Made by a program: the position numbers and the translations under genes. A stretch of 64,000 nt of DNA, taken from CAWCAW01 sp963793645. GTDB taxonomy: Bacteria; Actinomycetota; Acidimicrobiia; Acidimicrobiales; UBA8190. The stretch spans positions 393,927 to 457,926 of the forward strand of contig CAWCAW010000007.1 of NCBI GenBank assembly GCA_963793645.1. Reading direction: 5' to 3'. The notes beneath the pieces were generated by a model, which saw only the letters and a list, made by a program, of their open reading frames with translations, made no database searches and was not told the origin of the DNA. Below are positions 34,689-43,470 of the stretch, piece after piece (the first letter of the stretch is position 1; each line of letters begins with the position of its first letter).

Positions 34689-35663
34689 CTACAGCCACCG
34701 TTGCAGGAACGGGTATGCCTCTTGGCCATGCCACTGGTGCCCGCCTTCGAAGATGTCATGAACGAGGTGATCATCAGAGGCGCCCAAGGTCTTGTAGAGA
34801 TGCCGAAGTTTGGACACCTCCTGGGCCGCCACCACAGCCGGGAACAAGTCGTCGTGGCGGCCGTTTTCGATCAACAGAGGCCGCGGGGCAATCAACCCGG
34901 CGAGATCCACGTGCTCGAGCACGCCGAGCATGCCGGGCAACACCTGTGACCCACACATGTTCCACGGCATCTTGTGGGCCTCGGCCCAGGACGAGAAATA
35001 GCAACTGACCACCGCGGCGGCCACGCGCCGGTCCCAGGCGGCCAGGAACAGCGTGATGGTGCCGCCGTAGGAGAGACCGACCACCCCCATACGACCGCCA
35101 TCGACAAGGTCATGGGCCTCGAGCACGTCGAGGGCGCGTGCCATGTCCCACAGGTTCTGGGTCAGTGGGTTCCATCCCGCCATCACGGCGTGCACGAGGT
35201 TGGTGTCGCACCCGTAGTGGTCCGGTGGGTTCCAATCGGCTCGTTGGCCGAAGCACCGCAGGTCCGGCGCCAGCACCACGAAGCCGCGCTGGGCCAGTTG
35301 CCGGGCGTAGTCGCCGTTGGGGGCCTCGGTGGGCTCGAGACCTACCACCGTCGCTTTGCCCGGTCCATGTCCGTGCACGGCCAGGACAGCGGGCCCCGGA
35401 TCACGGCGATCATCGGGAATGAGGAGATAGGCGGGCACCGACATCGTCGTCTCGGTGTCGAAGACGATGCTGAGGCGGCGGAACCCGTCGCACTGCACCT
35501 CGTCGAGCACTTCGGTGTTGAGCGGGACCCGCTCGGGCACGCGACCGAGCAGGCTCTGGAGCCGATCGGCGACGTGCCCACGCCAGGCGTTGACCGCATC
35601 GACGTCGTCGAGGTCCTCAGCGGTGATGGGCTCGGCTTGGCGAAGCTCTGCGAGCTGCACCAT
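34689..35663 (-). CDS. alpha/beta hydrolase, acetyl-xylan-esterase / dienelactone-hydrolase-like
   Basis: A 324-residue cytosolic serine hydrolase. The nucleophile elbow is GVVGLSYGGTITLFL (GxSxGG), the acid is probably in ENGRHDDLFP and the histidine in EGGHQWHG. The N-terminal half includes LAVHGHGPGKATVVG, the oxyanion region. The start is uncertain: ATG at 35663 (MVQLAELRQAEP) lacks a ribosome site, but nothing upstream before the substrate-binding-protein stop (35707) is better. It lies 43 bases after that gene, so they may be cotranscribed. The ester substrate is unknown. Confidence 0.8.
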   Translation of the reverse strand: MVQLAELRQAEPITAEDLDDVDAVNAWRGHVADRLQSLLGRVPERVPLNTEVLDEVQCDGFRRLSIVFDTETTMSVPAYLLIPDDRRDPGPAVLAVHGHGPGKATVVGLEPTEAPNGDYARQLAQRGFVVLAPDLRCFGQRADWNPPDHYGCDTNLVHAVMAGWNPLTQNLWDMARALDVLEAHDLVDGGRMGVVGLSYGGTITLFLAAWDRRVAAAVVSCYFSSWAEAHKMPWNMCGSQVLPGMLGVLEHVDLAGLIAPRPLLIENGRHDDLFPAVVAAQEVSKLRHLYKTLGASDDHLVHDIFEGGHQWHGQEAYPFLQRWL

Positions 35664-35706
35664 CCATGCGTACCAAGGCGAGAAGTTGCGTACCCGTTTG
35701 TCGGTA

Positions 35707-37233
35707 TCAGCCGGTAGCAAGGGGCTCCCAACTCTGGATGATGTGCCAGCACGTCCCTTGCGGTTTGCCGGTGTAGGTGGGGACGCACAAGGGCGATGGT
35801 GGCTCGTTGTTGTGCAAGGACACCACTTGATACTGCGTGGGCCCGGCGAACTTGTTCGGCCCGTAGGACAAGATCGGGGAGTACGTCCCGGCAAAGTCGG
35901 TGATGCGGGACATGCCCTCGACGAAGCTGCGCCGGTTGAGATCGCGCCCGGCGTTGGTGACCGCCGTGGCGAACAGCTTGATGGACTGGCACCAGCCGGA
36001 AATGGGGCCCTGCTCCTCGATATACGGAGACACGTTCGACACCGGCTTGTTCTTCACCTTCCATTCGTTGTAGCAGGCCTGCACGCCGGGGTCATAGCCA
36101 CCGGCCGACACCACCGAAGAGGGAGCGTCGGTGCCCCCGAGAGTCTCGGCGGTGATGCCCTGTTGGTTGTCGAGGCCTTGCTCGTAGGGCAGCGGGATGA
36201 GTCCCAAGGCCACTTCGATGGACGACTCGTAGTCCGACAGCAGCAACTTGGGGAAGTAGTTCTGCCCGTTCTCCTGGGACAAGAACGGGAAGAAGGCGTT
36301 GAAGGGCATAAGCGGGATCACCGAGTCCACGCCGGCTGCCTTGAGACGCTCCACCACGAGAGGCGCCGCGCTCTGGGTGGCGGCGCCGTCGTCGGGGTTC
36401 GAGGGCATGGTCTCGATCAAGGGCTTGGGCAACCCGGCCCGGGCCATGTCAGGCAACAGGTAGTCGTTCAGCGCGACCTGGTCACTGGTGCGGTCACCGG
36501 CGACGATGGCCACCTTGCGGTCGCCGCCGAGCAGCCCGCTGCTCGCACCCCACTGCACCAAGGTGGCGAGAATGTCGGACTGGTCGGGACCGGTCCACCA
36601 CAGATACGGCGACCCCTCGTTGGTCCACGTCGACGTCGTCGTCCACTCACCGATGAACGGCGTGTGGCCCTCTTGCGTGATGCACAACTCGTCATCGCCC
36701 GTCCATGCCCCCACCCCGTCGATCACGGCGAACACGGCGGGGCTGCCTTCGGTCCACTGCTTGCATAAGGCGCGCATGTTCGCCTCGTTGGTGGGGTCGT
36801 AGTTCACGATGATGGGATTGATCTTGCGCCCGTAAATACCGCCCGAGTCGTTGATGGCGTTGACAAAGGTATGGATGGCCGCCTTCTGAGCCCCGTATTC
36901 GGCGTCACCTTGGAAGCCGAAGTTCGACGCCAGCGACGCCAGGTTCGACACTGGGAATGCCACGTTGATGGTGGTGGCCGTCACGCCCCGGCTGCTCAGC
37001 GACGCCTGGTCGACGCCGACCCCACTGGCGGTGCTCAGCCCGGGCAACGCCGCCAGTGACGAATTGCCTTTGTTGTTGCTCGCCTTGGTACTCCCGGTGC
37101 CGGCCACGCCATAGACGACGCCGCCGATCACCGCCAGCACGACCACCAGCACGCCCACTTGCGTCCCGAGCGGCCGCCGGCGCAGACGACGCCACGAACG
37201 CTTCAGAGCCGATCCTGCTCCCCCGCTAGCCAT
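35707..37233 (-). CDS. membrane-anchored substrate-binding protein of a Liv-type ABC importer
   Basis: A 508-residue periplasmic-binding-like protein of the branched-chain amino acid class (Peripla_BP_6). Instead of a lipobox it has an N-terminal membrane anchor (VGVLVVVLAVIGGVVYGVAG) after a basic cytoplasmic tail. The mature domain has GVTATTINVAFPVSN, INDSGGIYGRKINPI and GDRTSDQVALNDYLLPDMA. ATG at 37233 has GGAGGG five bases upstream; the longer frame to 37728 overlaps the divergent dioxygenase. It probably serves the permease/ATPase genes at 38.2-43.4 kb. Ligand unknown. Confidence 0.85.
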   Translation of the reverse strand: MASGGAGSALKRSWRRLRRRPLGTQVGVLVVVLAVIGGVVYGVAGTGSTKASNNKGNSSLAALPGLSTASGVGVDQASLSSRGVTATTINVAFPVSNLASLASNFGFQGDAEYGAQKAAIHTFVNAINDSGGIYGRKINPIIVNYDPTNEANMRALCKQWTEGSPAVFAVIDGVGAWTGDDELCITQEGHTPFIGEWTTTSTWTNEGSPYLWWTGPDQSDILATLVQWGASSGLLGGDRKVAIVAGDRTSDQVALNDYLLPDMARAGLPKPLIETMPSNPDDGAATQSAAPLVVERLKAAGVDSVIPLMPFNAFFPFLSQENGQNYFPKLLLSDYESSIEVALGLIPLPYEQGLDNQQGITAETLGGTDAPSSVVSAGGYDPGVQACYNEWKVKNKPVSNVSPYIEEQGPISGWCQSIKLFATAVTNAGRDLNRRSFVEGMSRITDFAGTYSPILSYGPNKFAGPTQYQVVSLHNNEPPSPLCVPTYTGKPQGTCWHIIQSWEPLATG

Positions 37234-37357
37234 GCTGTCCCTCCCGGCGCCACGCCCGGACGACTTCCGGATGACCTTGTCGGGGGCACACGATATGGCG
37301 TGGCGGCGTCTCCTGTTGTGGCAGCCCATCTCTTGGGGCACCATGGGAGCTGTGAGC

Positions 37358-38203
37358 GTGGCGACAAAACTTGAGATCAGGCCGCTGGCGCCCAACGTCG
37401 GCGCCGAGATCGTGGGCCTGGATTTGTCGAAGCCGTTGGGCGAGCACGTGGTTGAAGAGGTGCGAGCCGCGCTCGGACGGCATCTGGTGTTGTTCTTCAT
37501 GGACCAGGACCTGTCCCCCGACCAGCAGGCCACCTTCGCCCGCCAGTTCGGTGAGGTCACCCCCGCCCATCCCGTGATCAAACCCCTCGACGGGAACCCC
37601 GAGGTCCTCTCCATCGATGGCCGTATAGACCGGGCGTCGTGGTGGCACACCGACGTAACCTTCTTGAGCACGCCTCCTTTGGGCTCGATCCTCCACATGC
37701 GCGAGTTGCCCGCCGTCGGCGGCGACACCGTGTGGGTGAGCCTCCAAGCCGCCTATGACGGGCTGTCGGAGCCGGTGCGCACCATGTGCGACGCGCTGAT
37801 CGCCTGGCACCACGACCCGTGGTTCGCCGACGAGGTGGCCGCCAACGGGGGTTACGAGTGGGACGGGAAGCACCACGACGTCCTGCGCCCCGCTTCGCAC
37901 CCGGTGGTTCGCACCCATCCCGACACCGGACGCAACGGCCTGTTCGTGAACCCGCAGTTCACCCGGTTCATCCAAGGGATGTCCCAGTCCGAGAGCGATG
38001 CCATCTTGGACATGCTCTACCGCCACTGCCAGAAGCCGGAATTCAGCTGCCGTTTTCGGTGGCAGGTGGGGGCGGTCGCCTTTTGGGACAACCGGGCCAC
38101 TTGGCATTACGCCCTGGACGACTACGGCGACGCCGTGCGCGTGGCTCATCGGGTCACCCTGCGCGGCCCCAAGCCCTACGGGCCGGCTCGACCGCTGGCC
38201 TGA
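37358..38203 (+). CDS. TauD/TfdA-family Fe(II)/2-oxoglutarate dioxygenase
   Basis: A 281-residue dioxygenase. The iron ligands are the HxD in ASWWHTDVTFL and the distal His in VAHRVTL; Arg residues in HRVTLRG bind 2-oxoglutarate. Family-typical segments are EIRPLAPNVGAEIVGLDLSK and VAFWDNRATWHYALDDY. It could be a taurine, alkylsulfonate, phenoxyacetate or related oxygenase; specificity is not readable. GTG at 37358 (VATKLEIRPL) has GGGAG eight bases upstream; ATG at 37343 is the alternative. It is divergent from the binding protein and convergent with livG-like. Confidence 0.88.
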   Translation: MATKLEIRPLAPNVGAEIVGLDLSKPLGEHVVEEVRAALGRHLVLFFMDQDLSPDQQATFARQFGEVTPAHPVIKPLDGNPEVLSIDGRIDRASWWHTDVTFLSTPPLGSILHMRELPAVGGDTVWVSLQAAYDGLSEPVRTMCDALIAWHHDPWFADEVAANGGYEWDGKHHDVLRPASHPVVRTHPDTGRNGLFVNPQFTRFIQGMSQSESDAILDMLYRHCQKPEFSCRFRWQVGAVAFWDNRATWHYALDDYGDAVRVAHRVTLRGPKPYGPARPLA

Positions 38204-38224
38204 GTCCGTTTTCGCCCCAGACCC

Positions 38225-39142
38225 CTAGCCGAGGGGACCCGAGACGCGCAGCGCTTCTTCGCTGGCGCCCAAGTACGCGGCCAGGGCCTTCGGGTCACGC
38301 TTGACGGCATCGGGTGACCCGGCGGCCACCACTTGCCCGCTCTGCATGACCACCACCGTGGAGCAGAGCTCGAAAACCAGGGGCACGTCGTGCTCGACGA
38401 GCAACACCGTGGAGCCGGTGACCTCCTGGAGCCGCCGCAACAGGGGGATGAACGCCTCCGCCTCGCGCTGGGCGATGCCGGCGGTGGGCTCGTCGAGCAA
38501 CAGCAGCCGGGGCTTGGCCAGAAGGACCGACGCCAAGTCGACGACGCGACGTGTGCCGGTGGAGAGATGTCCGGTCTGGTGATTGCGGAAGCGCTCGAGG
38601 CCGAAGGCGGCGATGGCGTTGTCGACATTGCGTCGCTTGGCTCGTTCGGCCTTGCGGGCCCACGGCAACTGGATGGTCGTGGACACGACGTCACTGCTGT
38701 GGCGGGCATCCTCGGTCAGAAGCAAGGTGTCCTCGACCGAAAGCTCGGGAAACAGCCGGCACTCCTGAAACGATCGGATCACGCCGAGACTGGCCCGCTC
38801 GTCGGGGAGGTAATCGCTGAGGTCCTTGCCGTCGAGGAGGATCACGCCGGACGCCGGGTGGACCAACCCCGACACGGCGTCCAAAAAGGTGGTCTTGCCC
38901 GAACCGTTGGCACCGATCAATCCCACGATGGCCCCGGGCTCGACGGTGATGGACACCGCGTCGACGGCCTGCACCCCGCCGAAGGCCACCGACAGGTCGC
39001 GAGCCTCCAAGGTGGCTGGGCCCTTGGGCATCTCGTCGTCGTCAAGGTCCATGTCGTCGATGTCGCCACGTTTCACGGTGTCAGCCGACATGGCCACGTC
39101 GGGCGGCTTCACGAAGTCGTCGGGATCCAGCGAGTGGGTCAC
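38225..39142 (-). CDS. LivG-like ABC transporter ATPase
   Basis: A 305-residue ATPase of a branched-chain amino acid-type importer. Walker A is GLIGANGSGKTTFL, the signature is LSTGTRRVVDLASVLL and Walker B is PRLLLLDEPTAGIAQ. The signature differs from the usual LSxGxQ, having TRR where LivG proteins often have QRR. A 45-residue acidic tail precedes the domain. The start overlaps the permease stop as ATGA, so it is translationally coupled to the upstream fusion genes. Confidence 0.9.
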   Translation of the reverse strand: MTHSLDPDDFVKPPDVAMSADTVKRGDIDDMDLDDDEMPKGPATLEARDLSVAFGGVQAVDAVSITVEPGAIVGLIGANGSGKTTFLDAVSGLVHPASGVILLDGKDLSDYLPDERASLGVIRSFQECRLFPELSVEDTLLLTEDARHSSDVVSTTIQLPWARKAERAKRRNVDNAIAAFGLERFRNHQTGHLSTGTRRVVDLASVLLAKPRLLLLDEPTAGIAQREAEAFIPLLRRLQEVTGSTVLLVEHDVPLVFELCSTVVVMQSGQVVAAGSPDAVKRDPKALAAYLGASEEALRVSGPLG

Positions 39143-41187
39143 GGCACCGCCTCGGCCAATGGCTCGTCCGCCCCGCCCTTGCCGCCGCCGGCGCCGCCGG
39201 GGCCGCCGGCGGGCACTGCGGACGCCGGAGGCGGACGAAGACCGACGCCGTTTCGCCGGTTGGCCGCCGATTGCAACGTCGCCGCGATGGCGTCACCCAA
39301 CCGGTGCATCAGCTCAGCCATGCCACCGGGGAGGTACAAGATGAAGGCCAGGAGGCCCACCCCACTGGTAAGGAACTCCGTGGTGGTGGTGGTGCCGAAG
39401 ATGGCGGGCAACCCGACCAGGTAGAGCGCGCCGAGCAAGGCGCCACTGATCGAGTCGATCCCTCCGATGACGACCATGGAGATGACCAGGATGGACACGG
39501 TGGGGTCGAAGGTGCTGGTGCTGAAGCGCTCCAGCCAAAAGGCCAGGCACACGCCGGCATAGCCGGCGATGAAGCCCGACAGCGCGAAAGCCAGCAACTT
39601 GGTCCGCACGACACGGATGCCCGTGGCGGCGGCGGCGATCTCGTTGTCGCGCACCGCGATGAGCCGGCGGCCGATACCGCGATCGCGCCATGTCCGCACC
39701 ATGAGCACCGACAGCACCAACACGCCGAGGGAGAACCAGGCAAAGCGTTGCTCGGAGAACAAGCTGATCCCGAAAAGCGACGGGCGGGCGATCAAGGTGG
39801 ATTGCGGGTTGGGCAGGCCGGTGCACACCACCTTGTGCAAGAAGGGCACCGTCCAGCACGGGGTGGCCAGCACCGAAGTCTCCATGAACAACCCGAATCC
39901 GAGCGTGCTCACGGCCAGGTACAGACCTCGGATACGCAGGGCAGTAAGCCCGACCAGCACGGACACGATGGCGGTGATCACACCGGCCAGGGGCAGCAAC
40001 AAGATCAACGGCACGCTCGTGCCCACGTGCGCAGCCAGGTCCGCCCCCACCGCCACCAATCCGAACTGGCCCAGGGACACCTGCCCCGACCACCCGGTGA
40101 GCACGGTGAGCGACAGGGCGACAACGCCATAGATGCAGATCTGCGACATCAAAAACGAATGCCCGACGCCGATGAACGTGGGGAGTAGGGCGGCCAGCAC
40201 GAAGATCCCCACCACCGACGTGGTACCCACCTTTTTGCGCAGGCCGTGCGACAAGCGGCGAAACGACGAGGTACCCATGGCCCACGACGATCGCTCGAAG
40301 GTCCTGGATCCCTTTTGCAGGGAGGCCGCCCGCACGAGCAGCGCCCCCAGTAACAAGAGGAACAAGATGAGCTCGATGGTGGCCGAGCCCGACGTCGGGT
40401 TGGTGATATTCCATTCCAGGGCTTCTTGCACCACGCCGATGCCGATGCCCGCGATAAAGGCCGCCGGCAGGCTGAACATGGCGCCGAGAATGGCGGCCAG
40501 CAAAGCCAGCAGCAGCAGTCCCGGGCTGAGCACATCGGTGAGCGCGCTGGTCTGGCCCGGGGAGGCCAACACGGCGGTGACAGCCGACAAGATGCCGGCG
40601 ATGGTCCATGCCACCGTCGAGGTCCGCCGCACCCACACCCCCGACAGCCGGGCCGACTCGGCGTTTTCGGCGGTGGCCCGCATGGCCAGTCCCCACGGCG
40701 ACAGGCGGATGAAGATGGCCAGGGCGGCCACCACGATGGGAGCGACGATCAGCGTCAGCACGTCACCGGGTGAGAACAGGAACGTGCCGATGGAAAAAGT
40801 CCAGTGGATGGGGATGGGAAACGAGCGGTAGAGCTGCTTGGGGCGAACGAAAGGCAGCACGGTGAAGAGGTACAGCACCTGCGAGAGCCCGATGGTGGCC
40901 ACCATGAGAATCACCCGGGGACGGCCGAAGAGCCGGCGCAACAACAGCTCGGACAGCGCACCGGCGGCGGCGGCCAGCGCCACGGCCAGGGTCAACGCGA
41001 ACCAGTAGTTGAGCCCGAAGTCGTAATAGCACTTGACGAGAAAGACGGCTGCCACCACGCCCAGTTGTCCCTGGGCGAAGTTCAACAGCCGGCTGGTGCG
41101 GTAGATGAGGACGAGCCCCACCGCCAGCATCCCGTAGTTGAGACCCAAGATGGCCCCCTCGAGGAGGACCGCGGGGGGAAGCGACAC
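39139..41187 (-). CDS. fused LivH-LivM permease of a Liv-type ABC importer
   Basis: A 682-residue permease with both membrane subunits in one chain. About the first 300 residues are LivH-like (NYGMLAVGLVLIYRTSRLLN; FAQGQLGVVAAVFL) and about 330-650 are LivM-like (VLTGWSGQVSLGQFGLVAVG; RDNEIAAAATGIRVVRTKLL, the EAA-like loop). The C-terminus is Pro/Gly-rich. GTG start, 3 bases after the MFS-ATPase stop. One chain supplying both halves fixes a 1:1 ratio. The cargo is unknown: amino acids, amides, urea and aromatic acids all use this family. Confidence 0.9.
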   Translation of the reverse strand: MSLPPAVLLEGAILGLNYGMLAVGLVLIYRTSRLLNFAQGQLGVVAAVFLVKCYYDFGLNYWFALTLAVALAAAAGALSELLLRRLFGRPRVILMVATIGLSQVLYLFTVLPFVRPKQLYRSFPIPIHWTFSIGTFLFSPGDVLTLIVAPIVVAALAIFIRLSPWGLAMRATAENAESARLSGVWVRRTSTVAWTIAGILSAVTAVLASPGQTSALTDVLSPGLLLLALLAAILGAMFSLPAAFIAGIGIGVVQEALEWNITNPTSGSATIELILFLLLLGALLVRAASLQKGSRTFERSSWAMGTSSFRRLSHGLRKKVGTTSVVGIFVLAALLPTFIGVGHSFLMSQICIYGVVALSLTVLTGWSGQVSLGQFGLVAVGADLAAHVGTSVPLILLLPLAGVITAIVSVLVGLTALRIRGLYLAVSTLGFGLFMETSVLATPCWTVPFLHKVVCTGLPNPQSTLIARPSLFGISLFSEQRFAWFSLGVLVLSVLMVRTWRDRGIGRRLIAVRDNEIAAAATGIRVVRTKLLAFALSGFIAGYAGVCLAFWLERFSTSTFDPTVSILVISMVVIGGIDSISGALLGALYLVGLPAIFGTTTTTEFLTSGVGLLAFILYLPGGMAELMHRLGDAIAATLQSAANRRNGVGLRPPPASAVPAGGPGGAGGGKGGADEPLAEAVP

Positions 41188-41190
41188 CGT

Positions 41191-43419
41191 TCAGCTTTCG
41201 CCGGCCACCGGGCCGCCCAGGAACACCGGGCGCAGCAAATCAGGGCGCTCGAGGAGATCGGCGGTGGGGCCGTCAAAACGAATCTCGCCGCGCTCGAGGA
41301 AGAAGGCGCGCTGGGCCAGGCTCATGGCGCGGTTCACGCTTTGTTCGACCAGGATCACTGTCGAGCCCGCCGCATTCACCCGGCGCACGATCTCGAGCAG
41401 GCGCTCTACGGTCATGGGGGCGAGCCCCAAGGCGAGCTCGTCGATCATCAACAGGCGCGGCTTGGTCATCATCACGCGGGCCAGGGCCAGCATCTGTTGC
41501 TCACCGCCCGACAGCGTCCCGGCGGGCTGCTCGAGGCGCGCCTCGAGCTCGGGGAACATCCCGATGGCGTCGTCCATGGCCGTCTTGGCCCGGGCGTCGT
41601 CGCGACGCATCGAGTGATGGCCCACCTTGAGGTTGTCGCGCACGGTGAGACCGGGAAACGTCATCTTGCCGCCCACCAGCAGCGCCGCGCTCTGGTTGAT
41701 GATCTGCTCGGACTCGAGGTAGGTGCAGCTGACGCCGAAGATGCGGATGACACCGCGATGCGGATGATCCAGGCCGGCCACGGCACGCAGCAGGGTGCTC
41801 TTGCCCGCCCCGTTGGTGCCGAGCAGCGCCACGATCTCGCCGTCGGCGACCTCCATGTTGATGTCGAAGAGCACCTGTTGGGTTCCGTAGAAGAAGTCGA
41901 GGTTGTGGACCTGCAAGGCGGGAAGATCACCGCCGGCCTGACGGCGCTTGCCTTCGGCGTAACGCTCGAGCACGTCTTCGATCACGAGGGTGATGTCACG
42001 CCGGACGTAGCGCGAGCCCACGATCAGCAGAGCTCCGCCCAAAAGGCACACCGGCCCGATGGTGGTCAGGGCCGTGGTCACGTTGGTGGCGTCGCTGACG
42101 GCGCCCAGAATGATGCCGCCGGCAAACCCGCCGAAGATGGCCGAGTAGACGCCGAACATGGCGAAGCAGATGGTGCGCATCTCGGGGGGAGCGGTGGCGG
42201 CCAGGGTCTGGAAGATGGCCACCGCGATGGGGGCCACCGCCGCGTTGGCCAGCAACTGCAAGGTGACCACCAACCACAACTTGGGCATGTACAGCGAGAT
42301 GGTGAACAGCGAGCCGTAGACAGCGATGCTGACCCCGGCCAGCACCAACGGTGCTTGGGGGGCGCGACGGAACAGTCGGTCGCCCACCGTGTAGGCCAAG
42401 GGCAGCCCAAGGAAGGCGGCCAGTCCGATGATGGAGTAGACGTCGCTGCGACTGGCGGTGCCCAGGTGCCACACCCGGACGAAGTACAGGTTCCCGAACA
42501 GCGACGAGCTGATGGCCACGAAGCCGAGGACGGCCACCGCCACGAGCTCGTAGTACAGCGACCGGATACGCAGCAGTCGGGTGACGGCCGAGCCGAGCAG
42601 GACGCGCGGCGCCTGCTCTTGCTGGGCGTGGGCGTCCATGCCGGCCGCCTTGAGGATGTGACTCGATTCGTTGGTGCCCTTGTCGGGCTCCTTCAACGTG
42701 AAGAGGCGGAGGCTGACGGGGATACCGGCGAAGCCGACCACCAAGCCCCACCGCCAGTCGCCGGTATACGACACGATGTGTCCGAAGAGGAGGATGCCGA
42801 TGGTCTGAGCGATGGGGTCGGACAGGTAGTGCCAGCTGAAGACCCGACTTCGTGCTTCGGTCGGATAGGCGTCCGAGAGATACGAGTTGTGCACGGTGAG
42901 GTTCACGGCACTTCCCACCGAGGCAATGAGATACAAGAAGGTGAACCACCACACGTTGGGTGCCAGCGCCATGAACGGCCCTACCACCGAGAAGACGAGG
43001 AGGCTCACGGCGGCGACCTTCTTGCGGCTGCCGCGGTCGGCCCACAGCGATAAGGGCACGGCCCAGAAGAGCTGCGATACCGACACCACAAAGGCGAGTG
43101 CCCCCAGGCCGGCGTCGTGCAGGCGGAAGGAGTGTTCGAGGTTGTTTCCAATCAGGTTGATGCCCTGGCCGAAGGTGGAGGGGACGATGGCCGCCACCGT
43201 GAGCAGGACGAGGGGCTTGTAACCCGCCTTCTGCAGGATGGCGCGTAGCGGTGGGGGCTTTCCCTCGCCGGTCCCGGGCATGAGGGCAATGTCGGCGACG
43301 GCGTCCTGGTCGCGGCTCTTCGACAGGGCTTCTTTGAGCAGCTCGTCAGGTACGGCAAAGGCGAAGAGCGCCTGCTCGTCCCCGACGATCGCCCCCTCCC
43401 CCACGGTGGTATCGCTCAT
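41191..43419 (-). CDS. MFS transporter fused to a LivF-like ABC ATPase
   Basis: A 742-residue two-part protein. Residues about 60-490 form an MFS permease: roughly 12 helices, with an A-motif-like SLWADRGSRKKVAAVSLL between helices 2 and 3. Residues about 505-742 form a complete LivF-type ATPase with Walker A (LLGTNGAGKSTLL), signature (LSGGEQQMLALARVMM), Walker B (RLLMIDELALGLAP, DE retained, the usual Pro replaced by Leu) and switch His (VILVEQSVNRA region lacks a clear His). MFS carriers need no ATPase, so the fusion is unexpected. It leads a three-gene operon with the LivHM fusion and LivG. A TAGGGT hexamer lies nine bases upstream. Confidence 0.9.
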   Translation of the reverse strand: MSDTTVGEGAIVGDEQALFAFAVPDELLKEALSKSRDQDAVADIALMPGTGEGKPPPLRAILQKAGYKPLVLLTVAAIVPSTFGQGINLIGNNLEHSFRLHDAGLGALAFVVSVSQLFWAVPLSLWADRGSRKKVAAVSLLVFSVVGPFMALAPNVWWFTFLYLIASVGSAVNLTVHNSYLSDAYPTEARSRVFSWHYLSDPIAQTIGILLFGHIVSYTGDWRWGLVVGFAGIPVSLRLFTLKEPDKGTNESSHILKAAGMDAHAQQEQAPRVLLGSAVTRLLRIRSLYYELVAVAVLGFVAISSSLFGNLYFVRVWHLGTASRSDVYSIIGLAAFLGLPLAYTVGDRLFRRAPQAPLVLAGVSIAVYGSLFTISLYMPKLWLVVTLQLLANAAVAPIAVAIFQTLAATAPPEMRTICFAMFGVYSAIFGGFAGGIILGAVSDATNVTTALTTIGPVCLLGGALLIVGSRYVRRDITLVIEDVLERYAEGKRRQAGGDLPALQVHNLDFFYGTQQVLFDINMEVADGEIVALLGTNGAGKSTLLRAVAGLDHPHRGVIRIFGVSCTYLESEQIINQSAALLVGGKMTFPGLTVRDNLKVGHHSMRRDDARAKTAMDDAIGMFPELEARLEQPAGTLSGGEQQMLALARVMMTKPRLLMIDELALGLAPMTVERLLEIVRRVNAAGSTVILVEQSVNRAMSLAQRAFFLERGEIRFDGPTADLLERPDLLRPVFLGGPVAGES

Positions 43420-43470
43420 CGCCGGGTCACCCTAATGCTGACGCCGGTGTCATATCGACCCCTAAAGACG

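Noticed and set aside
40804..43053. A 749-residue plus-strand open frame
   Set aside because: It lies antisense to the MFS-LivF and LivHM genes, is His/Gln/Gly-rich with no domain, and is explained by high G+C suppressing stops.
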